NCBI RefSeq assembly: GCF_025499605.1
Contig: NZ_JAFMVC010000008.1
Span: 1 to 64,000 of the forward strand
Direction of reading: 5' to 3'
Source of the DNA: Carboxylicivirga litoralis
Lineage (GTDB): Bacteria; Bacteroidota; Bacteroidia; Bacteroidales; Marinilabiliaceae
Length of the DNA: 64,000 nt
Positions 1-10,117 of this stretch are shown here, one piece after another. The position numbers and the translations under genes were made by a program. Position 1 is the first letter of the stretch. Each line of letters begins with the position of its first letter. The notes under the pieces are model-generated. The model was not told where the DNA came from and did no database searches. It was given only the letters and a program-made list of their open reading frames with translations.

Positions 1-1
1 T

Positions 2-1423
2 GAGTCTATTAAAGCATATGAGTTAATTGAAAAAGAATACTTTGAAACTCTATCGATTTCTAAAAAAGCGAAGGTCCACAATAACAAGGGAGCTCTTTTC
101 CTTAAGATGAATAAATTTATCCAAGCTAAACAGGAGTTTACCAAGTCACTTAGTTTAAAAAATCAAATTAATGATATTAATGGAATTGCGACTACCCTTC
201 AAAACTTATTTGAACTCTCAATTAATCAAAAAGATCTTGAACTATCGCATATTTATCTAGAAAAATTAGAAATACTCTACTGTGAACATAATCTTGATAT
301 AAATACTAGATTAAATTTTCTTTATTCAAAGATTGACTATTATCTATTACTAAATGACATTGAAAAGGCAAGAGAAGCTATTAATGTTTTAGTCAACTCT
401 AAAGACTCCCTTTCCAACGCTGCTTTCTCCGACAAGCTTATCGACATGCAAAAGAGCTTTGAGCTCAAAGAAAAAGACCGTGAGATAGCTCTGCTCGAAA
501 AAGAAGATGCCCTTAACCAAGCGCGCCTAAAAACAAAAAATATCTTGGTCTATGTTTCCGTTGGCTTTTTAGTACTGATGATTATTGTGGCCTATTTTAT
601 CAACCGTCAGCGCAAGGAGTTAGTGCAGTCGCGTCGCCGCCTGTTGCGACAGAAAGAAGACATCACCGGCATGAACGAGCAATTGCGGGTGTCTAACCTG
701 GCCAAGGAGCGCATTTTGTCGGTTATCGGTCACGATTTACGAGGACCTGTTGGTGGTTTAAAAGAATTGATTGAGCTTTATATGGAGCTGCCCGAATACG
801 AGCCTCATGATATTGATAATTTATTAAAAACGGCTCGCGAAGCATCAACTAGTACCTACCACCTGTTAGAGAACTTGCTAAGCTGGGCCAATTCTCAGCG
901 TGGCGATATCGTTTATAACCCGGTATCAACACCTCTATTGCCTCTAATTAAACAAACCGTGCAATTGCTGGATGCTTCCATCAATACGCGTCGTGTCAAA
1001 TTCGAATACGATATACCCGAGGCATTGGTGGTGCAAGTGGATATGAATATGCTGCGCACCATCATTCGCAACCTGGTATCCAATGCCCTTAAATACTCAC
1101 CGGAAGACAGCCTGATAAACATATCGGCTAAAGAAGAAGGCCGCAGCATCCATTTTTGCGTCTGCGACCAGGGTGAGGGTATGACAGCCGACGAAACCGA
1201 ACGCATCTTTAAAAAGAAAGAAGCTTACTTTATTGGCACCGAAATGACTGCCAAAGGTACTGGTCTTGGACTCATACTCTGTAAGGAGTTTGTGGAGCGC
1301 CATGGTGGCACCATCTGGATTGAATCAGAAGTAGGGGCCGGAACCAAAGTATGCTTTAGTATCCCTTCAAAAAGCTATAAAAAGGTGTCCGTTGGTGAGG
1401 TAAGTGAGGTGAGTGCTCAGTAA
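2..1423 (+). CDS. TPR sensor histidine kinase, 5' partial
   Basis: The reading frame is open from base 2, so the gene starts before the window; the ATG at 107 is internal. The visible part has helical TPR-like sequence, one membrane segment (about nt 540-600), a short coiled coil, then a histidine kinase core. The phosphoacceptor His is in GHDLRGP (nt 731-733), the N box is RNLVSNALKYSP, and the ATP-lid glycines are in GTGLGL. The TPR part is probably periplasmic and the kinase cytoplasmic, as in Bacteroidetes TPR kinases. No response regulator lies nearby, so the partner is unknown. The next gene is a close paralogue. The signal sensed cannot be told from sequence. Confidence 0.9.
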   Translation, partial: ESIKAYELIEKEYFETLSISKKAKVHNNKGALFLKMNKFIQAKQEFTKSLSLKNQINDINGIATTLQNLFELSINQKDLELSHIYLEKLEILYCEHNLDINTRLNFLYSKIDYYLLLNDIEKAREAINVLVNSKDSLSNAAFSDKLIDMQKSFELKEKDREIALLEKEDALNQARLKTKNILVYVSVGFLVLMIIVAYFINRQRKELVQSRRRLLRQKEDITGMNEQLRVSNLAKERILSVIGHDLRGPVGGLKELIELYMELPEYEPHDIDNLLKTAREASTSTYHLLENLLSWANSQRGDIVYNPVSTPLLPLIKQTVQLLDASINTRRVKFEYDIPEALVVQVDMNMLRTIIRNLVSNALKYSPEDSLINISAKEEGRSIHFCVCDQGEGMTADETERIFKKKEAYFIGTEMTAKGTGLGLILCKEFVERHGGTIWIESEVGAGTKVCFSIPSKSYKKVSVGEVSEVSAQ

Positions 1424-1483
1424 CAGATTTTTATCCATCAAAAAAAATAGTATTTTACATCGCTGATTAATACTCTTACTCAA

Positions 1484-3523
1484 ATGCGACTAATAACCTC
1501 CTTGTTAACGATTTTGTGTTTACTATCAGTACATCTGGTATTTGCTACAGAGCAGGATTCACTTACTAATAAATATTTAGATGCTAAGGATAAAGCGATT
1601 CGGTTTGTAGCAAAACAAAATAAGGGAACTGAGTTTGAGTTACTTTTAAAAGAGGTTATTGAGGAAGTTACACATAAAGAGGAGTTCGAACAAGCGGCTT
1701 TTTATATTCAATTTTGTAAACAACATAAAAATGAAGGGTTAGAGATAGACTCTTTGCTGCAGCTTGCTGTGAATGAAATGCGAGCGTCCAATTGTAAAAG
1801 AGGGCTCGGTGAAGCTTTGTTTTTTGTTGGTGTTAGGGCTATTGATGAAAATGATGTAGAAGAGCTGCATAGTGTGTTTAATGAAGCGGCCAAGTGCTTT
1901 AAGGCAACCAATTATGATTTAGGCGTTATTTATGCTTTTTCACGTCTGGCTAATTATTATTCTAAGACGGATAATTTTGAATTGGCAAACAAATACAATC
2001 AGCAATTATTGAATTTGGTTGATAAATCGACTGATCGCAATTTAAAGGAAATGGTGTATTTAAATGTGGCTAACTTTTACACCGAACAGGCGCAGGCAGA
2101 TGAGGCCTTGGAGTATTACAAAATGCTTGAGGAGAGTATTAATATTAGTAATAATACCAGGCGCTTAAAACCTTTGTATAACAACCTTGGAGTCATCTAT
2201 ATTTATAAGCATGATTGGGCAAATGCGAAGAAATATATTAATAAATCTCTTGCCATAAAGCAACAGGAGAAAGATTCACTGGGGATGTTTGCCAGCTATC
2301 AAAACCTATTTAGGATTAGCATAAAGACCCAACAGATGCAAGATGCAGAATTCTATCACACCATAATGAGTGATTGGCTTACCAAACTGAAAATCCCATC
2401 TGAACAAATACTTTCTTTTAAATTCAATACTACCGATTATTATATTTTAAAAGGAGAAAGAGAACAGGCACAAGCCGCTCTTTATGATTTTTCGTCGGAT
2501 AAAGATTCGATTAGTAATGCCGTTTTCTCTGAGCAACTACTTGAAATTGAAGAAGCATTTGAAATAGAACGACGTGATCAGACAATAAAACTGATGCAAC
2601 AGGAAGATGAGCTACAACAAGCAGAACTTAAGAGCTTAAAGGTGATCGTTTTTTTTGTGATAGCTTTTATTGTTGTTTTGTTAATTAATGGTTTTTACAT
2701 GAAGCGGCATTGGAATAAATTGATACGTGCCGATGAAAAGTTGAAGCTAAAACAGGGAGAGCTGATAGCGCTTAACAAGAAACTGGAACAATCAAGCCAG
2801 TCAAAAGACCGTATTTTGTCAATAATAGGGCATGATTTACGTGGTCCTGTTGGCGGCTTGAAAGAATTGGTGGAGCTATATATGGAGTTGCCAGAGTTAG
2901 AACCGCAAGACGTTACGAATCTACTTCAATCAGCCCGCGTATCATCGTCAAGTACCTATTATTTGTTAGAGAATCTGTTAACGTGGGCCAACTCTCAGCG
3001 TGGTGAAATTTCTTATAGTCCGCAAACGACACCAATTTATCCGGTTGTCAAGCAAACAGTTCAATTATTAGAGCAATCGATTAATAACAAAAATGTTGAC
3101 TTTATTATTGATGTGCAGAAAAGCCTTAGTTTGAAGGTGGATGTTAATATGTTTCGCACTGTGATTCGTAATCTTGTGTCGAATGCCATTCGATACACCC
3201 CTGAAAATAGCCTGGTGTCTATTGCCGCAACCATTAGCGACCATGAAGTTCGCTTTACGGTAATTGATAAGGGAACCGGCATTACAGCTGATAAGTTAAA
3301 TCAGCTGTTTGATAAAAAGGAAACTTATTATATCGGTTCTGATATATCGAAAAAGGGTACAGGTCTTGGTTTAATTTTGTGTAAAGAATTTGTGGAGTTG
3401 CATGGAGGTAAAATATGGGTAAATTCTCACCAGGAAGTGGGAACACAAGTTTGTTTTAGTATTCCAACAGTATCCACAAAAGTTATAGAAACAAAATTGG
3501 GTAAAGAAGTTATGCAATCGTAG
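1484..3523 (+). CDS. TPR sensor histidine kinase
   Basis: A 679-residue protein with a signal peptide (residues 1-21), a TPR region (about 90-340), one membrane helix (about 386-404), a coiled-coil linker, a HisKA-like helix with His450 in GHDLRGP, and an HATPase domain with N box RNLVSNAIRYTP (near 560) and GTGLGL (near 625). It is very similar to the preceding kinase through the kinase core, including the unusual RGPVGGLKEL stretch after the His, so the pair arose by tandem duplication. The TPR sensor is predicted periplasmic. No receiver domain or regulator gene is adjacent; it probably acts on an unlinked regulator. Confidence 0.92.
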   Translation: MRLITSLLTILCLLSVHLVFATEQDSLTNKYLDAKDKAIRFVAKQNKGTEFELLLKEVIEEVTHKEEFEQAAFYIQFCKQHKNEGLEIDSLLQLAVNEMRASNCKRGLGEALFFVGVRAIDENDVEELHSVFNEAAKCFKATNYDLGVIYAFSRLANYYSKTDNFELANKYNQQLLNLVDKSTDRNLKEMVYLNVANFYTEQAQADEALEYYKMLEESINISNNTRRLKPLYNNLGVIYIYKHDWANAKKYINKSLAIKQQEKDSLGMFASYQNLFRISIKTQQMQDAEFYHTIMSDWLTKLKIPSEQILSFKFNTTDYYILKGEREQAQAALYDFSSDKDSISNAVFSEQLLEIEEAFEIERRDQTIKLMQQEDELQQAELKSLKVIVFFVIAFIVVLLINGFYMKRHWNKLIRADEKLKLKQGELIALNKKLEQSSQSKDRILSIIGHDLRGPVGGLKELVELYMELPELEPQDVTNLLQSARVSSSSTYYLLENLLTWANSQRGEISYSPQTTPIYPVVKQTVQLLEQSINNKNVDFIIDVQKSLSLKVDVNMFRTVIRNLVSNAIRYTPENSLVSIAATISDHEVRFTVIDKGTGITADKLNQLFDKKETYYIGSDISKKGTGLGLILCKEFVELHGGKIWVNSHQEVGTQVCFSIPTVSTKVIETKLGKEVMQS

Positions 3524-3546
3524 AGCTTGTCTTCAAACAACTAACT

Positions 3547-3628
3547 CGGTCACTGAGCGGAGTCGGAGTAATTAGGTGTCGATAATCAGTTTGGTTTAAA
3601 TGTCATCTCGACTCCACTCAATGAACAG
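3547..3628. repeat. Imperfect inverted repeat, intergenic
   Basis: Two ~21-base arms (3547-3568 and 3607-3628) match as an imperfect inverted repeat: ACTGAGCGGAGTCG on the left, CGACTCCACTCAATG on the right. It lies between the converging kinase and phosphatase genes. The arm resembles short GAGCGGAGTCG-type intergenic repeats I know from other Bacteroidetes genomes. It could also help end transcription, but it has no clear T tract. Confidence 0.5.
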
Positions 3629-3742
3629 ACTTCGAGAACCACTTCTTTGGTTGCTCAAAATACTTGTCTTCAATTTCTGAGTTATTCGCGTCATGGTCCC
3701 TCGCTGCCGAGCGACTCCCGTTGCATGGTTATTAACAATATT

Positions 3743-4870
3743 TTACCACAACAGCTCTTTTTTACCATCTAATCCTGCCCGATAAAACCGGTTATTATCA
3801 ATGATTAATAGTTCACCGTTTTCGCCTCTTTTAATGGATGTATCGGCAGCCAGAATGCGCTTGTCAAACAATACTTCAACTTGCTCCATAGAGGTGTGTC
3901 CAACCACTATATGGTTCACATTAAAATGATGAAGGATGGAGTCAATAGAGGCATTTGTTAAAGTAGTGTCACGGAAATAACCGCGGTACCAGATGGGGCC
4001 TTGCGAACGTGCTAATAAGGATAACTCTTCGCTGGCGCGAATACTGTCTTTATTGTTGTCAATAATGCTTGTAGAAAAGGTGTTATTAATCTTATCAATT
4101 GTTTGTCCGCTATTGACCATGGCCATAGAAAGACCGGCATGGTTAAAAATAATATTGTTAATGCGCAGCACCACCGGACAGTTTCTGAGCCATTGTCCCA
4201 TTAATGAATTGTGAGCGAAAAGCTGTGCATAGCTTAAGCCGGTTTGTTCTGCAACTGTTTTGTATTTATCGTGTATGTAGCGTAAATCACCGTTAAGAAC
4301 CATCACGTCGTGGTTGCCTAGTAAATAGTGCACTTTGCCACCTGCCTTGTCGGCTTGTTGTCTTAGTTTTAAAATATGCCAGAGTGTTTCGGTCACTTTT
4401 TCGCCCCGGTCGAAGGCATCACCAATAATTACCAGGTGGCCTTTGCCGTAGCTCCAGTTACCTTTTGCGTCAATAATGTGGTTGGCCTCCAATAATTGAA
4501 TGTACAATTCGTATTGACCATGAATATCGCTTAATGTAGCTATTTTATCCACCTGGTCATATTGGTTTTCAGGCCTGCTGTTTAACGCCAGTAATTGTTT
4601 GGGTTGGAATTTAAAATCAACACCTTCACCAATGTGGATATAGTCGCTTGGTTTGCTCTCTAACTTAAAAAGCGAATCGTTGCTAATCCATTGCACGCTC
4701 GTTGTTTTGTTGTCGAAAAATACGTAAGGGCCATCGCTAATACCTGCTTCGCTTAATAAATCTATTTCTACAACATGGCTTGTTAAACGAGGGTAAAACT
4801 TTAAGGCTAGAATAATGGCCAATGCTACGCCAGTAATTATAACAATGCTTTTTCTTACTGTTAATTTCAT
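3743..4870 (-). CDS. Calcineurin-like metallophosphatase, membrane-anchored
   Basis: A 375-residue protein with an N-terminal hydrophobic segment (about 8-24), likely an inner-membrane anchor or signal sequence, followed by a metallophosphoesterase domain. Metal-ligand motifs are in order: SDIHG (Asp115, His117), GDAFDRG (150-156), GNHD (185-188) and VVGHTS near 324. The GDxxDRG and GNHD pattern is that of PPP-type Ser/Thr phosphatases and symmetrical diadenosine tetraphosphatase-like enzymes. The substrate is unknown; because the catalytic part probably faces the periplasm, a small phosphoester is likelier than a phosphoprotein. It follows the SusD gene on the same strand but a strong terminator separates them. 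Confidence 0.85.
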   Translation of the reverse strand: MKLTVRKSIVIITGVALAIILALKFYPRLTSHVVEIDLLSEAGISDGPYVFFDNKTTSVQWISNDSLFKLESKPSDYIHIGEGVDFKFQPKQLLALNSRPENQYDQVDKIATLSDIHGQYELYIQLLEANHIIDAKGNWSYGKGHLVIIGDAFDRGEKVTETLWHILKLRQQADKAGGKVHYLLGNHDVMVLNGDLRYIHDKYKTVAEQTGLSYAQLFAHNSLMGQWLRNCPVVLRINNIIFNHAGLSMAMVNSGQTIDKINNTFSTSIIDNNKDSIRASEELSLLARSQGPIWYRGYFRDTTLTNASIDSILHHFNVNHIVVGHTSMEQVEVLFDKRILAADTSIKRGENGELLIIDNNRFYRAGLDGKKELLW

Positions 4871-4905
4871 CGATGCTGTTTTAGGGGAGTAAATATATTA
4901 AAAAG

Positions 4906-4940
4906 GCCGAAGAAGCCAGTCACACATCGGCTTCTTCGGC
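4906..4940 (-). terminator. Intrinsic terminator of the SusC/SusD genes
   Basis: A perfect 12-bp GC-rich stem (arms 4906-4917 and 4929-4940, loop of 11) followed on the minus strand by a T run. It sits 56 bases after the SusD stop codon and just before the metallophosphatase start. Confidence 0.85.
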
Positions 4941-4996
4941 ACTGTTACCAAGGTTATGCAAAAATTACACAACTAAACCTTTAATCATATGTTGCC

Positions 4997-6508
4997 TTAC
5001 TCGCCAGCAGCATAGGGGGCATAACCAGGGTTTTGTTGATCTCGTATGTTAGGGTTGGCTTCCATCTCATTCATTGGGATTGGATATACCACCTGAGGCT
5101 GTGTGTAATCGATATGTGCCACATCATTACTCACGTTGCCTTCAGCTTCGCGGTCAAAAGGAATAGCACGGCGGAAATGATCCCAAAATGTGTGTCCTTC
5201 TAATACCAACTCTTTGCGGCGTTCTTTTAAAACGTCGGCTACGATTAGGTCTCCTGTCGCTGGTGCAGTATATTCAACATTGGTTCGTGCTTCATACACA
5301 TGATTCATGTATTCAGCTGCCTTGCCAAGATCAGTTCCTTGTTCGGCATAGGCTTCGGCCAAAGTCAGGTAAACTTCTGGTAGACGCACCATATAGATAT
5401 TGTGTACCGAGTGGTTGCCATCACCAATGTATTTGCGAATTCCGGTATCGTCGCCCAATTCGTTGTCGCAAATCAGATATTGACGCACGTCGCCATCTAC
5501 TTCATTCAGTAGGGCACCCAAATAGATGTTACCACCATAACCAGCATATCCAATTCCGTCATCTGCTATGGTTCCATCGTTAGGATCACCAGGTATATCA
5601 ACTGTTGGGTTACGCGTTAGGTGGTTCAATGAGTTAGAACCCAGGTTATCGGCTAAAGAATACTCAATTTCCCAAATACTTTCACTGTTATAAGGCTTAA
5701 AGTAGTTACTTGTATAAGCAGCATAACCGAGCATGCTTGTTCCACCCAGGGCTTTTTCGCCAGCAGTTATCACTTTGCTCCATTCGCCCATATACAAGTA
5801 GACACGTGCTAATATCGCATTGACAGCTTCGTATGAGATGGTGCCTGATGCTGCAGAAGTTCCATCTAAATAACCAGCGGCCTCTTCAAAGTCGCTAGTG
5901 ATTTGGGCATAACAGGCAGCAGCCTCAACTCGCTTTGGTCCTTCTATTGATGCATTAATATGGTCTTCCTGAGATAATAACAATGGAACACCCCATTTGT
6001 ATTGGTCATTGTAATTGGCACCTCCCGGAACTGAGAAAGTAGGCGGGTAAGCAAATAAGCGCATCAGGTCGAAATAGGCCAATGTACGAATGGCTAAAGC
6101 TTCACCTCTTAATCGACGGATTTCATCAGCCTCTCCTTCTGTTAAGTCGATATTAGCCAACATTTTATTGCATAAAAAGATAGTGCTGTAAATTTTATCC
6201 CATGCATCGTTGGCATAGCCATCTAAAGTTGATGATTCGCGATAGCCATTTTCCTCCTGGAATCGGTTACCAGTATCCTCCACATAAAAATCGGGCCCTT
6301 TAGAGCCTTCAAAGGCATAGATAAGACGTCCATAGTAGTCGGCACCGCTGATTTCGTTGTAAATACCGTTGAGTGCTTGTTGAGCACCTTCAGTATCGGT
6401 AAACATTTCAGAATCGGGTATCGATGTGTATGGTTGTTTGTCAAGTACATCATCACAGCTCCATAAAACAGCTAGTAATAAGGTAATTATTAATAGTTTA
6501 TTTTTCAT
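4997..6508 (-). CDS. SusD/RagB family nutrient-binding lipoprotein
   Basis: A 503-residue outer-membrane surface lipoprotein. The signal peptide ends in a lipobox with Cys18 (LWSC), followed by the SusD N-terminal pattern LDKQPYTSIPD and, at the C terminus, the usual RRKELVLEGHTFWDHFRR and YPIPMNEMEANPNI stretches of the family. It caps the SusC-type transporter encoded 11 bases upstream and should bind the transported oligomer. No glycoside hydrolase, sulfatase or peptidase lies next to it, so the substrate cannot be guessed from context. Confidence 0.95.
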   Translation of the reverse strand: MKNKLLIITLLLAVLWSCDDVLDKQPYTSIPDSEMFTDTEGAQQALNGIYNEISGADYYGRLIYAFEGSKGPDFYVEDTGNRFQEENGYRESSTLDGYANDAWDKIYSTIFLCNKMLANIDLTEGEADEIRRLRGEALAIRTLAYFDLMRLFAYPPTFSVPGGANYNDQYKWGVPLLLSQEDHINASIEGPKRVEAAACYAQITSDFEEAAGYLDGTSAASGTISYEAVNAILARVYLYMGEWSKVITAGEKALGGTSMLGYAAYTSNYFKPYNSESIWEIEYSLADNLGSNSLNHLTRNPTVDIPGDPNDGTIADDGIGYAGYGGNIYLGALLNEVDGDVRQYLICDNELGDDTGIRKYIGDGNHSVHNIYMVRLPEVYLTLAEAYAEQGTDLGKAAEYMNHVYEARTNVEYTAPATGDLIVADVLKERRKELVLEGHTFWDHFRRAIPFDREAEGNVSNDVAHIDYTQPQVVYPIPMNEMEANPNIRDQQNPGYAPYAAGE

Positions 6509-6519
6509 TGTAGTACGTG

Positions 6520-9500
6520 TTAAAAGTTAAGCTTTAAACCAAATGTGTATGTTGTCGCTGTTGGATATTGATCAGGATCTCGGTATCCACTTAACGAAAT
6601 TTCAGGGTCGAAGCCATCGAGTTCTGTAGCCACCCAAAGGTTTTCAGCCTGTGCAAATACGCTGGCGCTGCGCAGTTTTAATTTATCCGTTATCGACGAT
6701 GGGATGGTATATTGTAATTTAATGTTCTTCAGTTTCAGATAGTCACCTTTATACAGGTAACGCGACGAGCGGTAGCGATTCCATGTTCCTGATGAGTTTA
6801 CACGGATGGGTTCTTTACCGCTTCTGTTGTCAGGTGTCCAGCGATCGAGCTGACTACGTTCAATGCCGCGATAATCGCGATAACCATCATTTTTAGTCGC
6901 CGTACGACCAGTATAGTCCATCACATGATGTCCCACTCCATAGGTGAATAAGAAACTAAAATCAAGACCTTTCCAGGTAAATGTACTGGACAATCCTCCG
7001 GTTACTTTAGGTAATGCTTTGCCTAAAATACGACGTTCAGCATCATCAAAGTCTTTAACAATGATTTCCTCTCCAGTCTCTTCATCTCTGCCATACCATC
7101 GCTGTTCTCCGGTTTCAGGGTCAACACCAGCCCACTCTGGCATGTACCAGGTGTAGTAGCTTTCGCCATTACGCTTAATCTGTGTAGTGCTTATAATGTC
7201 GTTTTCAAGGCCTGAAAACTCATTTTTTAAGGTGGCTGCATTTACATTTATGTTCCAGTTAAAATCAGAGTTGCGGATGATGTCGGCATTAATATCCACT
7301 TCAATACCTCTGTTGCTCAGGCTAGCATCAGAATTAACCAGCATTGATGTATAACCACTAGTACCCGATATAGGAAGGTCTTGTAATAAATTTTTGGTTG
7401 TTCGGTTGTAGTATTCAACGTTAAAATTAACACGGTTGAATAAACGTGATTCGAAACCAATATTATACACTTCATTTTCCTCCCAGGTTAAGTCTTTATT
7501 GGCGATGCTAGGAGGCGTTGAACCGGGTGTCTCTTTGTAGTCATATCCAAAAGAATAAAGCGACTGCCAGGCATATAATTCAGAAGGAAGTGTACCATTG
7601 GTACCAATACTCGCCTTTAGTTTTAGATTATCTATAAAACTAATGTTCGACATAAAATCCTCTTCTGAAAGGCGCCATGCCCCTGAAACAGACCAGAAAC
7701 TACCTTTGCGGTTCGCCTCAGAGAAACGAGACGATTCATCAACACGGTAGGTTGCCGATAAGTAATATTTACCATTATACACATAATTGGCGGCAGACAA
7801 GATAGAGAACATACCATATTCGTTACCCGAACCACTAACCGATTCAGGAGTTGCTGCAGCACTCAGGTAAGGTGTGTTATTTGTTGGGAAATTAACACCT
7901 GATGCTCCAATGTATTCGTATTTTACATCTTCTACTTCTGCACCTACATAACCGCTGATGCTGTGTACTTCGTTAAAGCTTTTATTAAAATTAAGCAAAG
8001 TCGTGTTACTTAACTTACGGCGACGGGCATCTCTTTCGTATAAAGAACCACCGTCTGACAATCCATCCCCAAAATCTTTATTGTACCAGTTGCGCTGACG
8101 GGCATGGGTGTAATCCAGGTTAGTTCTGCTATTCAAATTGAGGTAATCAGTGAAGTTAAGTTGTAACCATCCTGATGTAATAATTTTGGTTTGTGGACGT
8201 AAGTAATAGTTTTCTTTGGAAACAGCCACAGGATTCTGGTTATTGTTAACACCTTTGGGCAGATTGAGGTTGTAGGAACCATCTTCCAGGTAAACAGGGG
8301 CAACAGGAGCAATGGCTAAAGCCGTGTATTGCGGCATGGCATAGCCATATGCATTAGAACGCGGTCCTTGCTGATCACTGTATGACATCATGTTGTTTAA
8401 TCCCCAATGAATGAGTGCACCACTAGGTTTCGACGAAAGGTTAGTACGCAGTGAGTAACGCTCTAAACCACTACCGATTATAATACCTTCCTGGTTAAAG
8501 TATTCAAGTGAAGCATAATAGTTAAAGTGACTATTTCCACCCTGTGTTGAAACATTAAATTTTTGGAAAGGAGCCACACGTGTTATTTCATCGTACCAGT
8601 TGGTATCGGCCAATTTATCGTAATCTTCACCAGGAGTACCGTCTTCATTAAAGAAGTTATCGTAGTAATCATCGTTATTAGGACTGTAGATTTTGAAATG
8701 ACTGTTGAACTGATCTTTGGCATAATTGTACCAATCGTGGTAGTTTCGACCATTGACCATGTAGTTTTCTTTATCTGCATATAGGTTTTGGATTTCTGTA
8801 AAGAAATCGTCGTAGCCTGTTTTGCGTCTTACCTGGTAGTGCATTTCACCTTCCAGCCATAATTCCATAAACTCCTCTTTGTTAACTAAATCTGGTTTAC
8901 TGGCATTGAATAATTCTGAAACACCCATTTGCATATCCACACTGTATTGCGGCTTATCACTTTCGCGACCTTGTTTGGTTGTAATAACAATAACACCATT
9001 GGCACCTCGTGAACCATAAAGCGAAGCCGAAGCAGCATCTTTCAATACTGTCATCGATTTAATATCGGATGGGTTAATGGAGTTGAGCGGGTTGGTGGCG
9101 TACTGAGAGCTGCTCGACATGTTTGAAATGTCCATAATGACACCATCAATGACATAAAGCGGTGCATTGGACGCATTCATAGAGCTGATGCCACGCAGGC
9201 GTATGCTGTTCATAACACCTGGCTGACCGGTTCCAGTCACAATGGTACCTGGAGAGTTACCTCTTAAAACATCCTGGAAAGATGCTACCGGGCGTTCCTC
9301 AATTTTCTTAGCACTAACAATGGATGCTGAACCTGTATAAGCTTCCTTAGCCACCGTGCCATAACCTGTTACAACCACTTCTTCAATCCCTATTTGCTCT
9401 TCAACAAGGGTTATGTCAACTTTTGTGCGACCAGCAACCTGTACCTCTTGATCTTCAAAACCGATAAATGAGAATGCTAAAACAACATTTTCATTAGTGA

Positions 9501-10023
9501 CATTGATAGTATAGTTGCCGTCAATGCCAGTAATCACACCGTTTTGAGGATTCGTTTTATCGTACACATTAACTCCTGGTAATGGGTCTCCATTGGCATC
9601 AACCACTTTCCCGGTTACCTGAACCGCTTCTTGTTGTATTGATTGGTTTTTTGTACTTGATTGTACTTTGGTTACCACTACATTGTTTTCGATGATGGTG
9701 AACGTATAGTTTGCTTCATCCAGCAATTCGCTCAAAAATTCATGTACATCTTCATTTTGGGCATTCACCGAAAAGGTTTGGTTAAGATCTATCTGGTCGT
9801 TTTTATACAAAAAGCCTAAATCGGTTGTCGCCTCAATTTCTTTGAATATCTCCAGAAGAGTGGCATTTTTAACCGAAAGGGTTAGTTTTTTGTTTTGACC
9901 AAAACCGGCAGCCGATACCGACAAACCGCATACGACCATTAGAACGAACGTAATTTTCATGATACGTAGAATTTTCCCAATGCCCAGGTGCTTCCACCAG
10001 AGCCTAGTTTGCTTTTTTTTCAT
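6520..10023 (-). CDS. SusC/RagA TonB-dependent receptor with STN domain
   Basis: A 1,167-residue outer-membrane transporter. After the signal sequence (about 20-43) come an STN domain (about 45-118), a carboxypeptidase-like regulatory domain (about 135-212), a TonB-box-like IEEVVVTGYG segment (about 213), a plug domain with the SusC motifs PLYVIDGV and SLYGSRGANGVI, and a beta-barrel ending in aromatic residues (YTFGLKLNF). The STN domain is the part of such receptors that signals to a FecR-type anti-sigma factor, which is encoded directly upstream. With the SusD gene it forms the transport pair. Import is driven by TonB-ExbBD encoded elsewhere. Confidence 0.96.
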   Translation of the reverse strand: MKKKQTRLWWKHLGIGKILRIMKITFVLMVVCGLSVSAAGFGQNKKLTLSVKNATLLEIFKEIEATTDLGFLYKNDQIDLNQTFSVNAQNEDVHEFLSELLDEANYTFTIIENNVVVTKVQSSTKNQSIQQEAVQVTGKVVDANGDPLPGVNVYDKTNPQNGVITGIDGNYTINVTNENVVLAFSFIGFEDQEVQVAGRTKVDITLVEEQIGIEEVVVTGYGTVAKEAYTGSASIVSAKKIEERPVASFQDVLRGNSPGTIVTGTGQPGVMNSIRLRGISSMNASNAPLYVIDGVIMDISNMSSSSQYATNPLNSINPSDIKSMTVLKDAASASLYGSRGANGVIVITTKQGRESDKPQYSVDMQMGVSELFNASKPDLVNKEEFMELWLEGEMHYQVRRKTGYDDFFTEIQNLYADKENYMVNGRNYHDWYNYAKDQFNSHFKIYSPNNDDYYDNFFNEDGTPGEDYDKLADTNWYDEITRVAPFQKFNVSTQGGNSHFNYYASLEYFNQEGIIIGSGLERYSLRTNLSSKPSGALIHWGLNNMMSYSDQQGPRSNAYGYAMPQYTALAIAPVAPVYLEDGSYNLNLPKGVNNNQNPVAVSKENYYLRPQTKIITSGWLQLNFTDYLNLNSRTNLDYTHARQRNWYNKDFGDGLSDGGSLYERDARRRKLSNTTLLNFNKSFNEVHSISGYVGAEVEDVKYEYIGASGVNFPTNNTPYLSAAATPESVSGSGNEYGMFSILSAANYVYNGKYYLSATYRVDESSRFSEANRKGSFWSVSGAWRLSEEDFMSNISFIDNLKLKASIGTNGTLPSELYAWQSLYSFGYDYKETPGSTPPSIANKDLTWEENEVYNIGFESRLFNRVNFNVEYYNRTTKNLLQDLPISGTSGYTSMLVNSDASLSNRGIEVDINADIIRNSDFNWNINVNAATLKNEFSGLENDIISTTQIKRNGESYYTWYMPEWAGVDPETGEQRWYGRDEETGEEIIVKDFDDAERRILGKALPKVTGGLSSTFTWKGLDFSFLFTYGVGHHVMDYTGRTATKNDGYRDYRGIERSQLDRWTPDNRSGKEPIRVNSSGTWNRYRSSRYLYKGDYLKLKNIKLQYTIPSSITDKLKLRSASVFAQAENLWVATELDGFDPEISLSGYRDPDQYPTATTYTFGLKLNF

Positions 10024-10084
10024 AAATTTGTGATGTTATAATTAAACATTATGAAACTGTTGGAGCAGTTTCGTAAAAACTATA

Positions 10085-10114
10085 AGCAGTAGCCGCTTCC
10101 ACCTGGCTGCTGCT
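10085..10114 (-). terminator. Hairpin between fecR-like and susC-like genes
   Basis: A 10-bp stem with one wobble pair (arms 10085-10094 and 10105-10114, loop of 10) lies in the 94-base gap. The T tract is clean on the plus strand (10112-10119) and weaker on the minus strand. It may partly separate the anti-sigma and receptor transcripts, or act as an attenuator. Confidence 0.5.
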
Positions 10115-10117
10115 TTT

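Noticed and set aside
5188-5583. Plus-strand 131-codon frame inside the SusD gene
   Set aside because: It lies entirely within a well-supported SusD coding region and has a composition unlike a real protein.
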